Assembly: GCA_045660825.1 (NCBI GenBank)
Contig: JAZREN010000053.1
Location: forward strand, 91,297-155,296
Length of the DNA: 64,000 nt
Direction of reading: 5' to 3'
From: HGM04593 sp045660825
Lineage (GTDB): Bacteria > Bacteroidota > Bacteroidia > Bacteroidales > Bacteroidaceae
The translations under genes were made by a program, and so were the position numbers. Below, piece by piece: positions 7,707-17,309 of this stretch; positions within the stretch are counted from its first letter, which is position 1, and every line of letters begins with the position of its first letter. Below the pieces are notes generated by a model. That model saw only the letters and a program-made list of their open reading frames with translations, was not told the origin of the DNA and did no database searches.

Positions 7707-9911
7707 TTACTTCAAGTTCGCCTTGAAGAACTCGGCGATTTTCTCGAATAGGTGATAGCGTGTGTTGCGGCCATAGTAGATGCTATGGTTGCTGTCGGGG
7801 TATATTGCCATCTCGAACTTCTTGTTTGCCTGTGTAAGGGCGTGGGTGTAGCAAATCATATTGCGCAGGTGTACATTGTCGTCGGCTGTGCCGTGAATGA
7901 GCAACAGGTTACCGCTGAGCTTGTTCACGTTTACAATTGCCGAGCCGGCATCGTAGCCCTCCTTGTTCTCCTTGGGAGTGCGCATATAACGCTCGGTGTA
8001 GACTGTGTCATAGAAACGCCAGTCTGTTGGGGCTGCCACTGCAACACCGGCCTTGAACACAGCCTCGTCCTGGCTCATTGACATGAGGGTATTGTAGCCA
8101 CCGAAGCTCCAGCCCCAGATACCGATGTTCTCCTTGTCTACGTAGGGTAGTGAACCCAGGTATTTTGCTGCCTCTACCTGGTCGCCCGGCTCGTACTGAC
8201 CGATGTTCAGGTAGGTGCACTTGCCGAACTCTGTGCCTCGGCCGCCTGTACCGCGTCCGTCAACGCATACCATGATGAAGCCTTCGCCTGCCATGTAGCT
8301 CTCGAACATTGCATTGCCATAGTTTCCTATGTACCAGCTGTCGTGTACCTGCTGTGAGTAGGGGCCGCTGTACTGGAACATCACTACAGGGTACTGCTTG
8401 CCCTCGTCAAAGTCGGCAGGCTTTACCATCCAACCGTTGAGCTCAACGCCGTCGGTAGTCTTGAATGTGAAGAACTCTTTTGTTGGCATGTCGAACTTCT
8501 TGAGGCGCTCCTTGAGGTCGGCATTGTCAATGAGGGTCTTTATAACCTTACCATTGTTGTCGTTTGTGGTAACGGTGTGTGGGGTGTTGATGCTTGAGTG
8601 GGTGTTGATGAAATATTTCATGCCCGCACTGAACACGGCGTTGTTTGTTCCCTCCTTTGCAGTGAGCTTGGTCTTCTTGCCTTTGGCATTTACCTTATAT
8701 ATATATTCGCGCAATGGGCTGCCCTCGTTGCTTGAGTAGTAGAATTCGTTCTTGTTGCTGTCCCAACCATAGAAGTGCTTAACCTCGAACTCTCCCTTTG
8801 TGATGGGGCGTACAAGGATACCGTCGATGGTGTAGAGGTAGAGCTGGTTATAGCCGCTGCGCTCGCTCTGCAACACAAAGTGCTTGTCATAGAACTCAAT
8901 GCCTGCATATACCTGCTCGTTGAGGTAAGTGTCGCTCTCCTCGCGCAAGATGGTCTTGCTGTTGCCCGAACGTGGGTTCACAGCGAGAATCTCCATGATG
9001 CTCTGGTGGCGGTTGAGTGTCAACACAGCAAGTACATCGGGGTTCTTGGTGAACTTGATGCGTGGGATGTAGCCCTCCTCGGGGATGTTCACGTTAAGCT
9101 GGCGTGTAACGCGGCTCTTGATGTCATATGAGTGAACCGAGAGCTTTGAGTTTGCAGCACCTGCAACAGGGTACTTGAAGCTGTAAGGGGCGCAGAAATC
9201 GTCGTACTCGGTATTTGGCGCTCCGGTTGGGATGTACATTGGCATGTCGTACATCATAACCTCGCTCTCGTCGTACTTGATGTACGCAATCATCTTGCTG
9301 TCGGCGCTGAAGTCGTATGAGCAGTTGTTCATGAACTCCTCTTCGTTAACCCAGTCGGGGATACCGTTGATAATCTTGCGGAACTCGCCGTCGGTGGTAA
9401 TCTGCGACTCGGCATTGTTGAACATGAGTTTTACAAGGAACAGATTGTTGTCGCGTACAAACGCAATCATTGTGCCGTCGGGCGAGAACTTTGGAACCTG
9501 CTGCGCGCCGTTCTGTGACAGTGGCTCTACCTTGTTGTTCTTGCGGCTGTAGATGTAATGCTCTGCAGTGAATGAGTTGCGGTAAATGCTCTTTGTCCTT
9601 GTCTGCAGAAGGATAAGCTGCTCATCGGGTGAGAATTGGTAGCCGTCGATGTACTTCTGTTCGAAGCCACGTGCTGTTGCGGCGTTGAAGAGGGTGTCGA
9701 CGATTGCACCGTTCTTGAACGAACCCTTGAGAATGAGACTGCGGTCATCGCTCATGCGTGCAAAGTGTACGCCATCGGCCATAGGCTTGATGGCTGCGTA
9801 TGTCTGCGGCCAGTAACCGCCATACATTACATCGTTAAGAGTCACTTTGTCGCCTGCAATGGCCGAGAGTGACATCACAACGAGTGTGAGTAGTGAAAAT
9901 AGGTGTTTCAT
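7707..9911 (-). CDS. Dipeptidyl peptidase IV family serine peptidase (S9B), periplasmic
   Basis: Removes X-Pro or X-Ala dipeptides from peptide N-termini in the cell envelope. The 734-aa product has an N-terminal signal peptide (MKHLFSLLTLVVMSLSAIAG), then an eight-bladed beta-propeller DPPIV_N domain (about 40-490), then an alpha/beta-hydrolase domain. The catalytic triad is visible: Ser602 in GWSFGG, Asp677 in GTADDNVH, and His709 in DSNHS. Length and order match bacterial DPP IV. The Glu motif for N-terminal amine binding lies in the propeller and was not located with certainty, so a prolyl tripeptidyl peptidase is an alternative. The gene follows the gamma-carbonic-anhydrase-like gene by 87 bp, a gap containing a heptamer repeat, and ends at a strong terminator. 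Confidence 0.94.
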   Translation of the reverse strand: MKHLFSLLTLVVMSLSAIAGDKVTLNDVMYGGYWPQTYAAIKPMADGVHFARMSDDRSLILKGSFKNGAIVDTLFNAATARGFEQKYIDGYQFSPDEQLILLQTRTKSIYRNSFTAEHYIYSRKNNKVEPLSQNGAQQVPKFSPDGTMIAFVRDNNLFLVKLMFNNAESQITTDGEFRKIINGIPDWVNEEEFMNNCSYDFSADSKMIAYIKYDESEVMMYDMPMYIPTGAPNTEYDDFCAPYSFKYPVAGAANSKLSVHSYDIKSRVTRQLNVNIPEEGYIPRIKFTKNPDVLAVLTLNRHQSIMEILAVNPRSGNSKTILREESDTYLNEQVYAGIEFYDKHFVLQSERSGYNQLYLYTIDGILVRPITKGEFEVKHFYGWDSNKNEFYYSSNEGSPLREYIYKVNAKGKKTKLTAKEGTNNAVFSAGMKYFINTHSSINTPHTVTTNDNNGKVIKTLIDNADLKERLKKFDMPTKEFFTFKTTDGVELNGWMVKPADFDEGKQYPVVMFQYSGPYSQQVHDSWYIGNYGNAMFESYMAGEGFIMVCVDGRGTGGRGTEFGKCTYLNIGQYEPGDQVEAAKYLGSLPYVDKENIGIWGWSFGGYNTLMSMSQDEAVFKAGVAVAAPTDWRFYDTVYTERYMRTPKENKEGYDAGSAIVNVNKLSGNLLLIHGTADDNVHLRNMICYTHALTQANKKFEMAIYPDSNHSIYYGRNTRYHLFEKIAEFFKANLK

Positions 9912-9980
9912 AATGGTTTATTTAAAATTATAATCTTATCAAGCTCAAATGTGAAAGGTGAAAGGTTAAAACGGAAAAAA

Positions 9981-10008
9981 TCTTTCATCTTTCATCTTTC
10001 ATCTTTCA
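9981..10008. repeat. Heptamer tandem repeat (TCTTTCA)x4
   Basis: Four direct copies of TCTTTCA, followed by a partial unit, immediately downstream of the stop of the gamma-carbonic-anhydrase-like gene. This simple-sequence tract could vary in length and lies in the leader of the DPP IV gene. Confidence 0.8.
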
Positions 10009-10526
10009 TCTTCATTCTTGTACCACGAGGCATACATTATATAATCATTGGCGATGCGCTCCACAATCTCCTTCTGTTGCTCGGGGCTTACTTCCTTAAT
10101 CTTCTTTGCGGGAACTCCGGCATATATCCAGCCGCTCTCCACGCGCATGCCTGTTGTCACCAGTGCATTGGCTGCAACAATGGCGCCACTCTCAACGACT
10201 GCATTGTCAAGCACCGTTGCACCCATACCAATGAGGCTGTTGCTCTCAATTGTGGCACCGTGGATGGTGGCGTTGTGACCGATTGAAACGTTATCTCCAA
10301 TGGTGGTCTTTGAGCGCTGGAAGAGTGTGTGCACCACAGCACCATCCTGTATGTTCACGTTGTTGCCGATGACGATGCTGTTTACATCGCCACGCAGCAC
10401 CGTGCCGTACCATATTGAGCAGTTGTCGCCCATTGTAACATCGCCAATGACGGCTGCTGTCTCGGCAATGAAGCAATCATTGCCAATGGTGGGCTTGAGT
10501 CCGCGTATTTCTCTTATTATTGCCAT
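9999..10526 (-). CDS. Gamma-carbonic-anhydrase-like hexapeptide-repeat protein (YrdA/PaaY family)
   Basis: Left-handed beta-helix trimer of the gamma-carbonic-anhydrase/acyltransferase superfamily, 175 aa. Hexapeptide [LIV]GxxxN-type repeats run through about residues 15-145 ('IGDVTMGDNCSIWYGTVLRG', 'IGDNVSIGHNATIHG'). The three metal-binding histidines of this family are visible: one in 'GAVVHTLF' and two in 'GHNATIHG'. The C-terminus is a short helix. Enzymatic activity is uncertain because many YrdA-type homologues have no shown carbonic anhydrase activity. The gene starts 6 bp after the stop of the DEAD-box helicase gene, so the two are probably co-transcribed. Confidence 0.9.
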   Translation of the reverse strand: MAIIREIRGLKPTIGNDCFIAETAAVIGDVTMGDNCSIWYGTVLRGDVNSIVIGNNVNIQDGAVVHTLFQRSKTTIGDNVSIGHNATIHGATIESNSLIGMGATVLDNAVVESGAIVAANALVTTGMRVESGWIYAGVPAKKIKEVSPEQQKEIVERIANDYIMYASWYKNEDER

Positions 10527-10532
10527 GATTCT

Positions 10533-11993
10533 TTATTTATTCTCTGTTGCCGGTGTTGTGCCTTCTCCACCTTTTGCATTGCCGGGTTTTCTGCGGCGGT
10601 GGTGCGGGCGGCGGCGTTTGGGCTTTTCGCCCTGTTGCTTGGGTGTGCTTTCCTGTGGTGCTGCAACAGGCGCTGTCTCTTTGGGCTGACCGTTATTCTC
10701 TACTGGCTTTGCATTCTGCTGTTTGTTGCCGTTTGCAGGTTTGCCACCGCGCTTGCGGTTGTTCCTCTTACGGTCATTGCCACTGCGCTCCTTACCGGAG
10801 GAACCTCCGCGTCTTGATTTGCCGCCTTTCTGCTTGCCTTTTGGCTCATACGCCGGTGCTTCGCCAAGCGCTGCGGGCAACTCCATCTTGGGTACATCCT
10901 GCTCAATGAAATCCTCAATGCGCTTGAAGTACTCCTGGTCCTCTACGTTCACCAATGTGATGGCGCGTCCCTTGGTACCCGCACGTGCGGTGCGGCCAAT
11001 GCGGTGTATGTAGTCGTCGCAGTCGCGTGGAACGTCGTAGTTGATGACAATGCGTATGTCGTCGATGTCAATGCCACGTGCAAGAATATCTGTTGCCACA
11101 ATCATGTCAATCTTGCGGCTCTTGTACTGGAACATGATTTCGTCGCGCTCGCCCTGTGACAGGTCGCTGTGCATCTCACCGACGTTGAAACCGTGTTTCT
11201 TGAGTGTGTGCGAAATCTCCTTCACCTTTGTCTTGCGCGATGCAAAGAGAATGACTCTCTCGCTGCTCTCGTTGTCGAAGATGCTGTTGATGATGCCCAG
11301 TTTTTGACCCTCGTGGCATATGTAGGCCTGCTGTGTAATACCGTCGGCAGGCTTTGCAAGTGCAAGGGTAATCTGCACGGGGTCGGTGAGCAGGTCGCTT
11401 GCCAGTTTGCGTATCTCAGCTGGCATGGTTGCCGAGAAGAGCATTGTCTGGCGCTCCTTGGGTAGCTGCTTGGCGATGGTCATGATGTCGCTGTAGAAAC
11501 CCATGTCGAGCATGCGGTCAGCCTCGTCAAGGATGAAGAACGACACCTTTGAAAGGTCAATGTTACCCAGATTGATGTGACTGATGAGTCGGCCCGGGGT
11601 GGCAACGATTATGTCGGCTCCCTTGGCCATGCCACGGAGCTCTTGCTCGTAGCGCTGTCCGTCGTTTCCGCCGTAAACGGCCACGCTCGATACGTTCATA
11701 AAATAGGTGAAACCCTCGAGCTGACGGTCAATCTGCTGCGCGAGTTCGCGTGTGGGTGCCATGATTATGCAGTTGATGGAGTCCTCGGGGTAACCGCCTT
11801 GGCACAAACGGTTCAGTACCGGCAGCAGGTAGGCTGCTGTCTTGCCGGTTCCGGTCTGCGCCACACCAATGAGGTCGCGTCCCTCCATCAGCGGCTCAAG
11901 TGTCTGCTCCTGTATAGGAGTGCATTTCTCGAATCGCATGGCATCGAGTGCGTCAAGCACTTCGTCTTCAAAATCAAAATCTGTAAAATACAT
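10533..11993 (-). CDS. DEAD-box ATP-dependent RNA helicase (RhlE-like)
   Basis: Unwinds RNA duplexes in the cytoplasm (ribosome assembly, RNA decay, cold adaptation). The 486-aa product has the Q motif 'FEKCTPIQEQTL', motif I (AQTGTGKTA), Ia (PTRELAQQ), motif II DEAD, motif III SAT, and motif VI (HRIGRTARAG) closing the second RecA domain near residue 370. Residues 395-486 form a low-complexity tail very rich in Lys, Arg, Gly, Asn and Gln ('KSRRGGSSGK', 'KPKRRRPHHRRRK') that should bind RNA non-specifically, as in RhlE/CsdA-type helicases. The promoter should lie within or next to the repeat element at 11997-12336. The next gene is the gamma-carbonic-anhydrase-like protein. Confidence 0.95.
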   Translation of the reverse strand: MYFTDFDFEDEVLDALDAMRFEKCTPIQEQTLEPLMEGRDLIGVAQTGTGKTAAYLLPVLNRLCQGGYPEDSINCIIMAPTRELAQQIDRQLEGFTYFMNVSSVAVYGGNDGQRYEQELRGMAKGADIIVATPGRLISHINLGNIDLSKVSFFILDEADRMLDMGFYSDIMTIAKQLPKERQTMLFSATMPAEIRKLASDLLTDPVQITLALAKPADGITQQAYICHEGQKLGIINSIFDNESSERVILFASRKTKVKEISHTLKKHGFNVGEMHSDLSQGERDEIMFQYKSRKIDMIVATDILARGIDIDDIRIVINYDVPRDCDDYIHRIGRTARAGTKGRAITLVNVEDQEYFKRIEDFIEQDVPKMELPAALGEAPAYEPKGKQKGGKSRRGGSSGKERSGNDRKRNNRKRGGKPANGNKQQNAKPVENNGQPKETAPVAAPQESTPKQQGEKPKRRRPHHRRRKPGNAKGGEGTTPATENK

Positions 11994-11996
11994 ATC

Positions 11997-12336
11997 TTAG
12001 AAGTTGTTCAATTTTCTTTCAAAAATATATTTACTTTGTACGTAAGAAGTGCTTGTCTTTTTATGCCCTTTGTTTTCACGAACCCGCTCTCGCTCGGCAA
12101 AGCAAGTAAACTTTCTTTGCGCTCGCTTACCTGCGGCTTTTTTGCCTGTTTTTCCCTTTTTCGCAGTTACATAGCCCGCTATGCGCCTTTGAAAAAATGA
12201 AAAAACATTCTAAAAAAGTTCTATAAAAATTTCAAATATCGTGCCAGCGAGTTAAATATCAAGCTTGCTTGAATATTTATCAACGAGCGCAGCCGATATT
12301 CGCAAGGCAGTGGACATAAAATTAAACAACTTCTTA
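11997..12336. repeat. MITE-like element with terminal inverted repeats
   Basis: 340 bp with no gene, bounded by 19-bp terminal inverted repeats: TTAGAAGTTGTTCAATTTT at 11997-12015, and at 12318-12336 a sequence whose complement differs at two positions. The interior is non-coding, with 'ctcgctcggcaaagcaagta' and 'tagcccgctatgcgcc' type wording. The right end overlaps the stop codon of the LptF/G gene. It has the shape of a non-autonomous transposable element or an extragenic repeat. No target-site duplication was identified. Confidence 0.6.
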
Positions 12337-13437
12337 TTTAGGTGCCTTTATATAAAGGACAATTGCTACAAGTGAATAAATTATGTTGGGCAGCCAGGCT
12401 GCAAGGGCAATGGGCATCTGCTCGGCAAATGCAGAGGATATACCCTGGAACAGGATATATGAGAAACTGAGTGCAATACCGATACCTAACGACAATCCCA
12501 TGCCGCCTTTCATTTTTCTCGATGACAGCGACACGCCTATGATGGTGAGTATGAATGCAGCAAATGACATGGCTATGCGTTTGTGGTATTCTATCTCAAA
12601 GCTCTTGGTGTTGGCAAAGCCTTTCAGTTTCTGCTTGTCGATGTACTCTCCCAGTTCGGGCGTTGTCATTGTCTCCTGCTCGCCTTCGGAGATGAGGAAG
12701 TCGCCCGGCTCTATGCGTAGCAGTGTGTCGAGTGGCTCCTTGCGGCTTTCTCTTATTATCTCCCTATCGTCGTGCAACTCGCGTATTCTCCAATGGCGTG
12801 CAGTCCACACACCCGGTTTGTCGGGGTTGTATGTGATTGTCCTTGCTTCCATGTGCGACACAAGTTTCTTGTCCTCGAACTTGTCGAGCATGAATCGCCA
12901 GCCTGTGTTGTTACGGTTTTCGTAGCGCTCAATGAATGCGATGGTGTTTTCATCGATCTTCAGCTGCACGTCATTGGCCGATTCAACTTTCTTCTTCTTG
13001 TTGTATTTCTGCTCGAATTCAAGCATGGTCGCTGTCCCATTGGGAATGATGAAAGCGCTCATCAGGTACGTTATGACCGATATTATTCCGGCAGCAATCA
13101 TGTATGGACGCATGAGTCGTCTGAAACTGACGCCCGATGACAGTATTGCTATTATCTCGGAATTTCCGGCCAGCTTCGATGTGAAGTATATTACCGAAAT
13201 GAACACGAACAGCGCACTGAATGTGTTGGCATAGTAGGGTGCAAGGTTGGCATAATAGTCGAAGACAATCTCGTTCACCGGTGCATTCGAACTGACGAAC
13301 TTGTCAATCTTCTCGTTGTAGTCGAATACAATGATGACGATGATAATCAATAGCAGGGAAAAGAAATATGTTCCCAGGAATTTCTTTATTATGTAGCGGT
13401 CGAGCCGTTTCAGTTTAAAAAAATCGAGCCATTTCAT
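12334..13437 (-). CDS. LptF/LptG family lipopolysaccharide export permease
   Basis: Inner-membrane subunit of the LptB2FG ABC transporter that extracts LPS for transport to the outer membrane. The 367-aa product starts MKWLDFFKLKRLDRYIIKKF, the typical amphipathic YjgP/YjgQ start. Transmembrane segments lie at about 20-40, 55-80 and 95-120. A periplasmic jellyroll domain follows (about 130-265), then C-terminal transmembrane segments (about 275-365). Whether it is LptF or LptG cannot be settled from one sequence; in Bacteroides the lon-tgt neighbour is annotated LptG/YjgP. It lies 48 bp after tgt on the same strand, probably one operon with lon and tgt. Confidence 0.92.
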   Translation of the reverse strand: MKWLDFFKLKRLDRYIIKKFLGTYFFSLLLIIIVIIVFDYNEKIDKFVSSNAPVNEIVFDYYANLAPYYANTFSALFVFISVIYFTSKLAGNSEIIAILSSGVSFRRLMRPYMIAAGIISVITYLMSAFIIPNGTATMLEFEQKYNKKKKVESANDVQLKIDENTIAFIERYENRNNTGWRFMLDKFEDKKLVSHMEARTITYNPDKPGVWTARHWRIRELHDDREIIRESRKEPLDTLLRIEPGDFLISEGEQETMTTPELGEYIDKQKLKGFANTKSFEIEYHKRIAMSFAAFILTIIGVSLSSRKMKGGMGLSLGIGIALSFSYILFQGISSAFAEQMPIALAAWLPNIIYSLVAIVLYIKAPK

Positions 13438-13485
13438 CGTGAATTGTCTTTCTCTCGTTTAGCCTTGTGTGTTCACTCTTGCTGT

Positions 13486-14616
13486 TTACAGGCGTCGTGT
13501 AACCTCTTCGAGCATGCTCTTCTTCCAGGTCGCATAGTCATCCATGAGGATGTGCTTGCGTGCCTCCTGTGTGAGCCATACATAGAATGCAAGGTTGTGT
13601 ATCGATGCAATCTCCAATGCCAGCAACTCCTGCGCAGCAAACAGGTGACGCAGGTAGGCCTTGCTGTAGAGTGTATCGACAAATGATGCTCCGTCTTCTT
13701 CAATTGGCGAGAAATCGTATTTCCATTTCTCGTTGCGCATGTTCATTATGCCGTGCTTGGTAAAGAGCATGGCGTTGCGGCCGTTGCGAGTGGGCATGAC
13801 GCAGTCGAACATGTCGACGCCGCGTTCAATGGCCTCGAGTATGTTGGCGGGGGTACCTACACCCATCAGGTAACGTGGTTTGTCGGTGGGCAGTATCTCG
13901 TTTACAACCTCAATCATCTCATACATCTTCTCGGCTGGCTCACCAACGGCCAAGCCGCCGATAGCGTTGCCGGCAGCCTCCTTTGAGGCGATGAACTCGG
14001 CCGAACGACGGCGTAGGTCGGGGTAGACGCATCCCTGAACGATGGGGAAGAGTTGCTGTTCGTAGCCATACATGGGCTCTGTCTCGCTCAAACGGTTGAT
14101 GCAACGGTCGAGCCAGCGGTGTGTCCTTTCCATTGACTTCTTGGCATAGTCATAGTCTGCAGTACCGGGTGTACACTCATCAAATGCCATGATGATGTCG
14201 GCGCCAATGCTGCGCTCGATGTCCATGACTCTCTCGGGCGAGAAGAAATGCTTTGAACCGTCGATGTGTGAACGGAACTCAACGCCTTCTTCGCTCATCT
14301 TGCGTATGTCCTTGAGTGAGAATACCTGGAAACCGCCGCTGTCGGTGAGGATGGGGCGGTCCCACATGTTGAACTTGTGCAGGCCGCCGGCCTTTTCAAG
14401 TATGTCAAGTCCCGGGCGCAGGTAAAGATGATAGGTGTTTCCCAGGATTATCTGGGCCTTGATGTCCTCCTTGAGGTGGGGTATCTGCACACCCTTTACC
14501 GAGCCTACCGTTCCCACAGGCATGAAGATTGGGGTCATTATGTCGCCATGGTCGGTCGACAGTACTCCGGCTCTTGCTTTGCTGCCGTTATCTGTGTGTA
14601 ATAATTGGAATTTCAC
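13486..14616 (-). CDS. tgt: tRNA-guanine (queuine/preQ1) transglycosylase
   Basis: Exchanges guanine 34 of GUN-anticodon tRNAs for preQ1 on the way to queuosine. The 376-aa protein has the TIM-barrel start 'GTVGSVKGV' and the active-site block 'ILTDSGGFQVFSL'. It has 'GGLAVGEP' and the nucleophile region 'DMFDCVMPTRNGRNA'. Odd point: the usual zinc motif CxCxxC before 'YSRAYLRHL' is absent. Here the sequence reads 'SPIEEDGASFVDTLYSKAY', and only the downstream His of 'IHNLAFY' remains. I believe other Bacteroidales Tgt proteins may share this, but cannot verify it. The gene starts 4 bp after lon and is followed by the LptF/G permease gene. Confidence 0.95.
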   Translation of the reverse strand: MKFQLLHTDNGSKARAGVLSTDHGDIMTPIFMPVGTVGSVKGVQIPHLKEDIKAQIILGNTYHLYLRPGLDILEKAGGLHKFNMWDRPILTDSGGFQVFSLKDIRKMSEEGVEFRSHIDGSKHFFSPERVMDIERSIGADIIMAFDECTPGTADYDYAKKSMERTHRWLDRCINRLSETEPMYGYEQQLFPIVQGCVYPDLRRRSAEFIASKEAAGNAIGGLAVGEPAEKMYEMIEVVNEILPTDKPRYLMGVGTPANILEAIERGVDMFDCVMPTRNGRNAMLFTKHGIMNMRNEKWKYDFSPIEEDGASFVDTLYSKAYLRHLFAAQELLALEIASIHNLAFYVWLTQEARKHILMDDYATWKKSMLEEVTRRL

Positions 14617-14620
14617 GTTG

Positions 14621-17098
14621 TTATGCCATTAGGTTAACCGGGTTGTTTACTTTCTCATTGAGCAGCGCAATCTCAAGCACCTCCTTGATGTCATTGACAT
14701 AGTGGAAGGTGAGTCCGTTGAGGTATACCTCGGGGATTGAGTCGATGTTGCGTCTGTTCTCCTCGCAGATTACGATGTCGGTTATTCCCGCGCGCTTTGC
14801 TGCAAGAATCTTCTCCTTGATGCCGCCTACAGGCAACACCTTGCCACGCAGGGTAATCTCGCCGGTCATGGCAATGTTTGGCTTCACGCGGCGCTGTGTG
14901 AGTGCCGATGCCAATGCTGTTGCCATTGTGATACCTGCCGAAGGGCCATCTTTGGGGATTGCTCCCTCGGGTACGTGGAGATGGATGTTCCATTTCTCGA
15001 AAATCTCGTATGGAATCGAGAGCTCCTCGGCATGTGACTTGATGTATTCAAGCGCAAGCATTGCCGACTCCTTCATCACGTCGCCAAGGTTTCCTGTGAG
15101 GGTCATCTTCTCGCCCTTGCCCTTGCTAAGGCTTGTCTCGATGAAGAGAATCTCGCCGCCGACAGCTGTCCATGCAAGGCCTGTGACAACGCCTGCATAC
15201 TCGTTGCCTTGGTATTTGTCGCGTGAAAACTCCTTCACACCAAGCAGCTCCTGCAGGTCGGCAGGTTTGATGCTCTTGTTCTTGATTTCGCCGGTTGTTG
15301 CCTTATGGCATGCCAGGCGACGGCAAATCTTGCCAATCTTCTTCTCGAGTGTTCTCACACCCGACTCGCGTGTGTAGTCCTCGATGATGTGTTCGATTGC
15401 CTGTTTGCTTATGGTGATTTTCTCGTCGGCAATACCGTTGGCCTCCTTCTCCTTTGGTATCAGGTGTCGTTTGGCAATCTCAATCTTCTCCTCTGTGAGG
15501 TATCCGCTCACCTCAATGAGCTCCATGCGGTCGAGCAGTGGGGCGGGGATATTGGAGAGGTTGTTTGCCGTTGCAATGAACATAACGTTCGAGAGGTCGT
15601 AGTCGACGTCGAGGAAATTGTCGTGGAATGTGCTGTTCTGCTCAGGGTCGAGAACCTCGAGCAGGGCCGATGACGGGTCGCCATGATTCGATGCGCCGCC
15701 CACCTTGTCAATCTCGTCGAGAATGAACACAGGGTTGTCGGTGCCGGCCTTTACAAGATTCTTGAGTATGCGGCCGGGCATGGCACCTACATATGTCTTG
15801 CGGTGTCCACGTATCTCCGATTCATCGTGTATGCCACCAAGTGACATGCGCACATATTTGCGTTTGAGTGACTCGGCAATAGATTTACCAAGCGACGTCT
15901 TTCCCACTCCTGGAGGGCCATAGAGGCAGATGATTGGCGCTTTTAGGTCGCCGCGCATCTTAATTACGGCCAGATGCTCAAGGATTCTCTCCTTTACCTT
16001 CTCAAGGCCATAGTGGTCGTGATCGAGCACCTTCTGTGCATTCTTTATGTCGAGGTTGTCCTTTGAATATTCGCCCCATGGGAGGTTGACGAACAACTGC
16101 AGGTAGTTGAGTTGTACGTGGTAGTCGGGTGTCTGCGGGTTGATTCGCTCAAGCTTTGACACCTCTTTGTTGAAGATTTCGGCAATCTCCTTGCTCCAGT
16201 TCTTCTTGCTTCCTCTCTTGCGCAGTTCGTTTACATCCTGGTCCTGTGGGTTTCCGCCCAACTCCTCTTGGATGGTCTTCATCTGCTGCTGCAGGTAGTA
16301 CTCTTTCTGCTGCTGGTCAATCTCCTTCTGTGTTTTGGCCTGGATTCGCTTCATCAAATCAACCAGTTGCTTCTCGTGGTTGAGTATCGACAACAGGTGA
16401 TATGCGCGCTCCTTGAGTGAAGGCTCTTCGAGCAGTGCAATCTTTTCGGTCAATGGTGCCTTGATGTTGGCGCACAGGAAGTTGATGAGTATGTTATTGT
16501 TGCCCATGTTCTTCATTGCGAAACCAACCTCGGGGTTGGCGCCGTTGGCCTTGAATATCTTTGTAGCTGTCTTGCGGCAGTTATCTATGAGCAGGTTGAA
16601 CTCGCTGTCCTGTGGCGAGTGGATGTCGGCCACCGATGCAACTTTGCCGATGTGGTAGGGTACTATGCGTGTGAGCTCCAGCAACTTTATCTTCTGATAG
16701 CCCTGCAGGATTACGGTTGTTGAATTGTCGGGCATCTCGAATACCTTGACAATCTTTGCAACGGTACCATACAGGTACAAGTCGTCCAATGTAGGAGTGT
16801 TTGTGTCGGGCTCCTTCTGGCACATTACTCCCATGAAACCACCGCTCTTCTCAAGATCCTTGATAAGCTGCAATGACGATTCGCGTCCTACTGATATCGG
16901 CAGAACGGTTGTTGGGAACAGTACCATGTTTCTCAATGGCAATATCGGCAGCTCGTCGGGGATGTTCACGTCGCGGAGCTCCTCCTCGTAGTTTCCTTTG
17001 AATTCGGTGATGAATGAAAAAGAGCTGTTGTCCATGTTCTCTTCCGGAATCATCTCTTCGAAATCGGATAGTATTCCTAAGTCTTTTTTCTTTGTCAT
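14621..17098 (-). CDS. lon: ATP-dependent Lon protease
   Basis: Cytoplasmic AAA+ serine protease that removes misfolded and regulatory proteins. Domains in order: Lon substrate-binding N domain (about 40-235), coiled-coil linker with repeated Q/K ('IDQQQKEYYLQQQMKTIQEE'), AAA+ domain with GPPGVGKTS, and protease domain with the Ser-Lys dyad (Ser in PKDGPSAG near 720, Lys in GGIKEK near 761, counted from the chosen start). I prefer ATG at 17098 (MTKKKDLGILS), which gives 825 aa. An in-frame ATG ten codons upstream (17128, MIQQQISVKI) is possible, but those residues look like leader sequence. It is probably the first gene of a lon-tgt-lptF/G operon. Confidence 0.97.
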   Translation of the reverse strand: MTKKKDLGILSDFEEMIPEENMDNSSFSFITEFKGNYEEELRDVNIPDELPILPLRNMVLFPTTVLPISVGRESSLQLIKDLEKSGGFMGVMCQKEPDTNTPTLDDLYLYGTVAKIVKVFEMPDNSTTVILQGYQKIKLLELTRIVPYHIGKVASVADIHSPQDSEFNLLIDNCRKTATKIFKANGANPEVGFAMKNMGNNNILINFLCANIKAPLTEKIALLEEPSLKERAYHLLSILNHEKQLVDLMKRIQAKTQKEIDQQQKEYYLQQQMKTIQEELGGNPQDQDVNELRKRGSKKNWSKEIAEIFNKEVSKLERINPQTPDYHVQLNYLQLFVNLPWGEYSKDNLDIKNAQKVLDHDHYGLEKVKERILEHLAVIKMRGDLKAPIICLYGPPGVGKTSLGKSIAESLKRKYVRMSLGGIHDESEIRGHRKTYVGAMPGRILKNLVKAGTDNPVFILDEIDKVGGASNHGDPSSALLEVLDPEQNSTFHDNFLDVDYDLSNVMFIATANNLSNIPAPLLDRMELIEVSGYLTEEKIEIAKRHLIPKEKEANGIADEKITISKQAIEHIIEDYTRESGVRTLEKKIGKICRRLACHKATTGEIKNKSIKPADLQELLGVKEFSRDKYQGNEYAGVVTGLAWTAVGGEILFIETSLSKGKGEKMTLTGNLGDVMKESAMLALEYIKSHAEELSIPYEIFEKWNIHLHVPEGAIPKDGPSAGITMATALASALTQRRVKPNIAMTGEITLRGKVLPVGGIKEKILAAKRAGITDIVICEENRRNIDSIPEVYLNGLTFHYVNDIKEVLEIALLNEKVNNPVNLMA

Positions 17099-17309
17099 TA
17101 TCTTAACTGATATTTGTTGTTGAATCAATGTAGGGGTGTCCCTTTATTTATGTCGCGCGAAGATACTACATTTTGCCGAACTGTGAAATATTTTAATATA
17201 ATATTATATTATAATAACAATTGACGTTGTTGTAATGGTATTGAAAATGGTTGAAAAATTTCCTCAATCAAACGGATTTATGTAATTTTGCAACCGCGAA
17301 ACGATTGTC

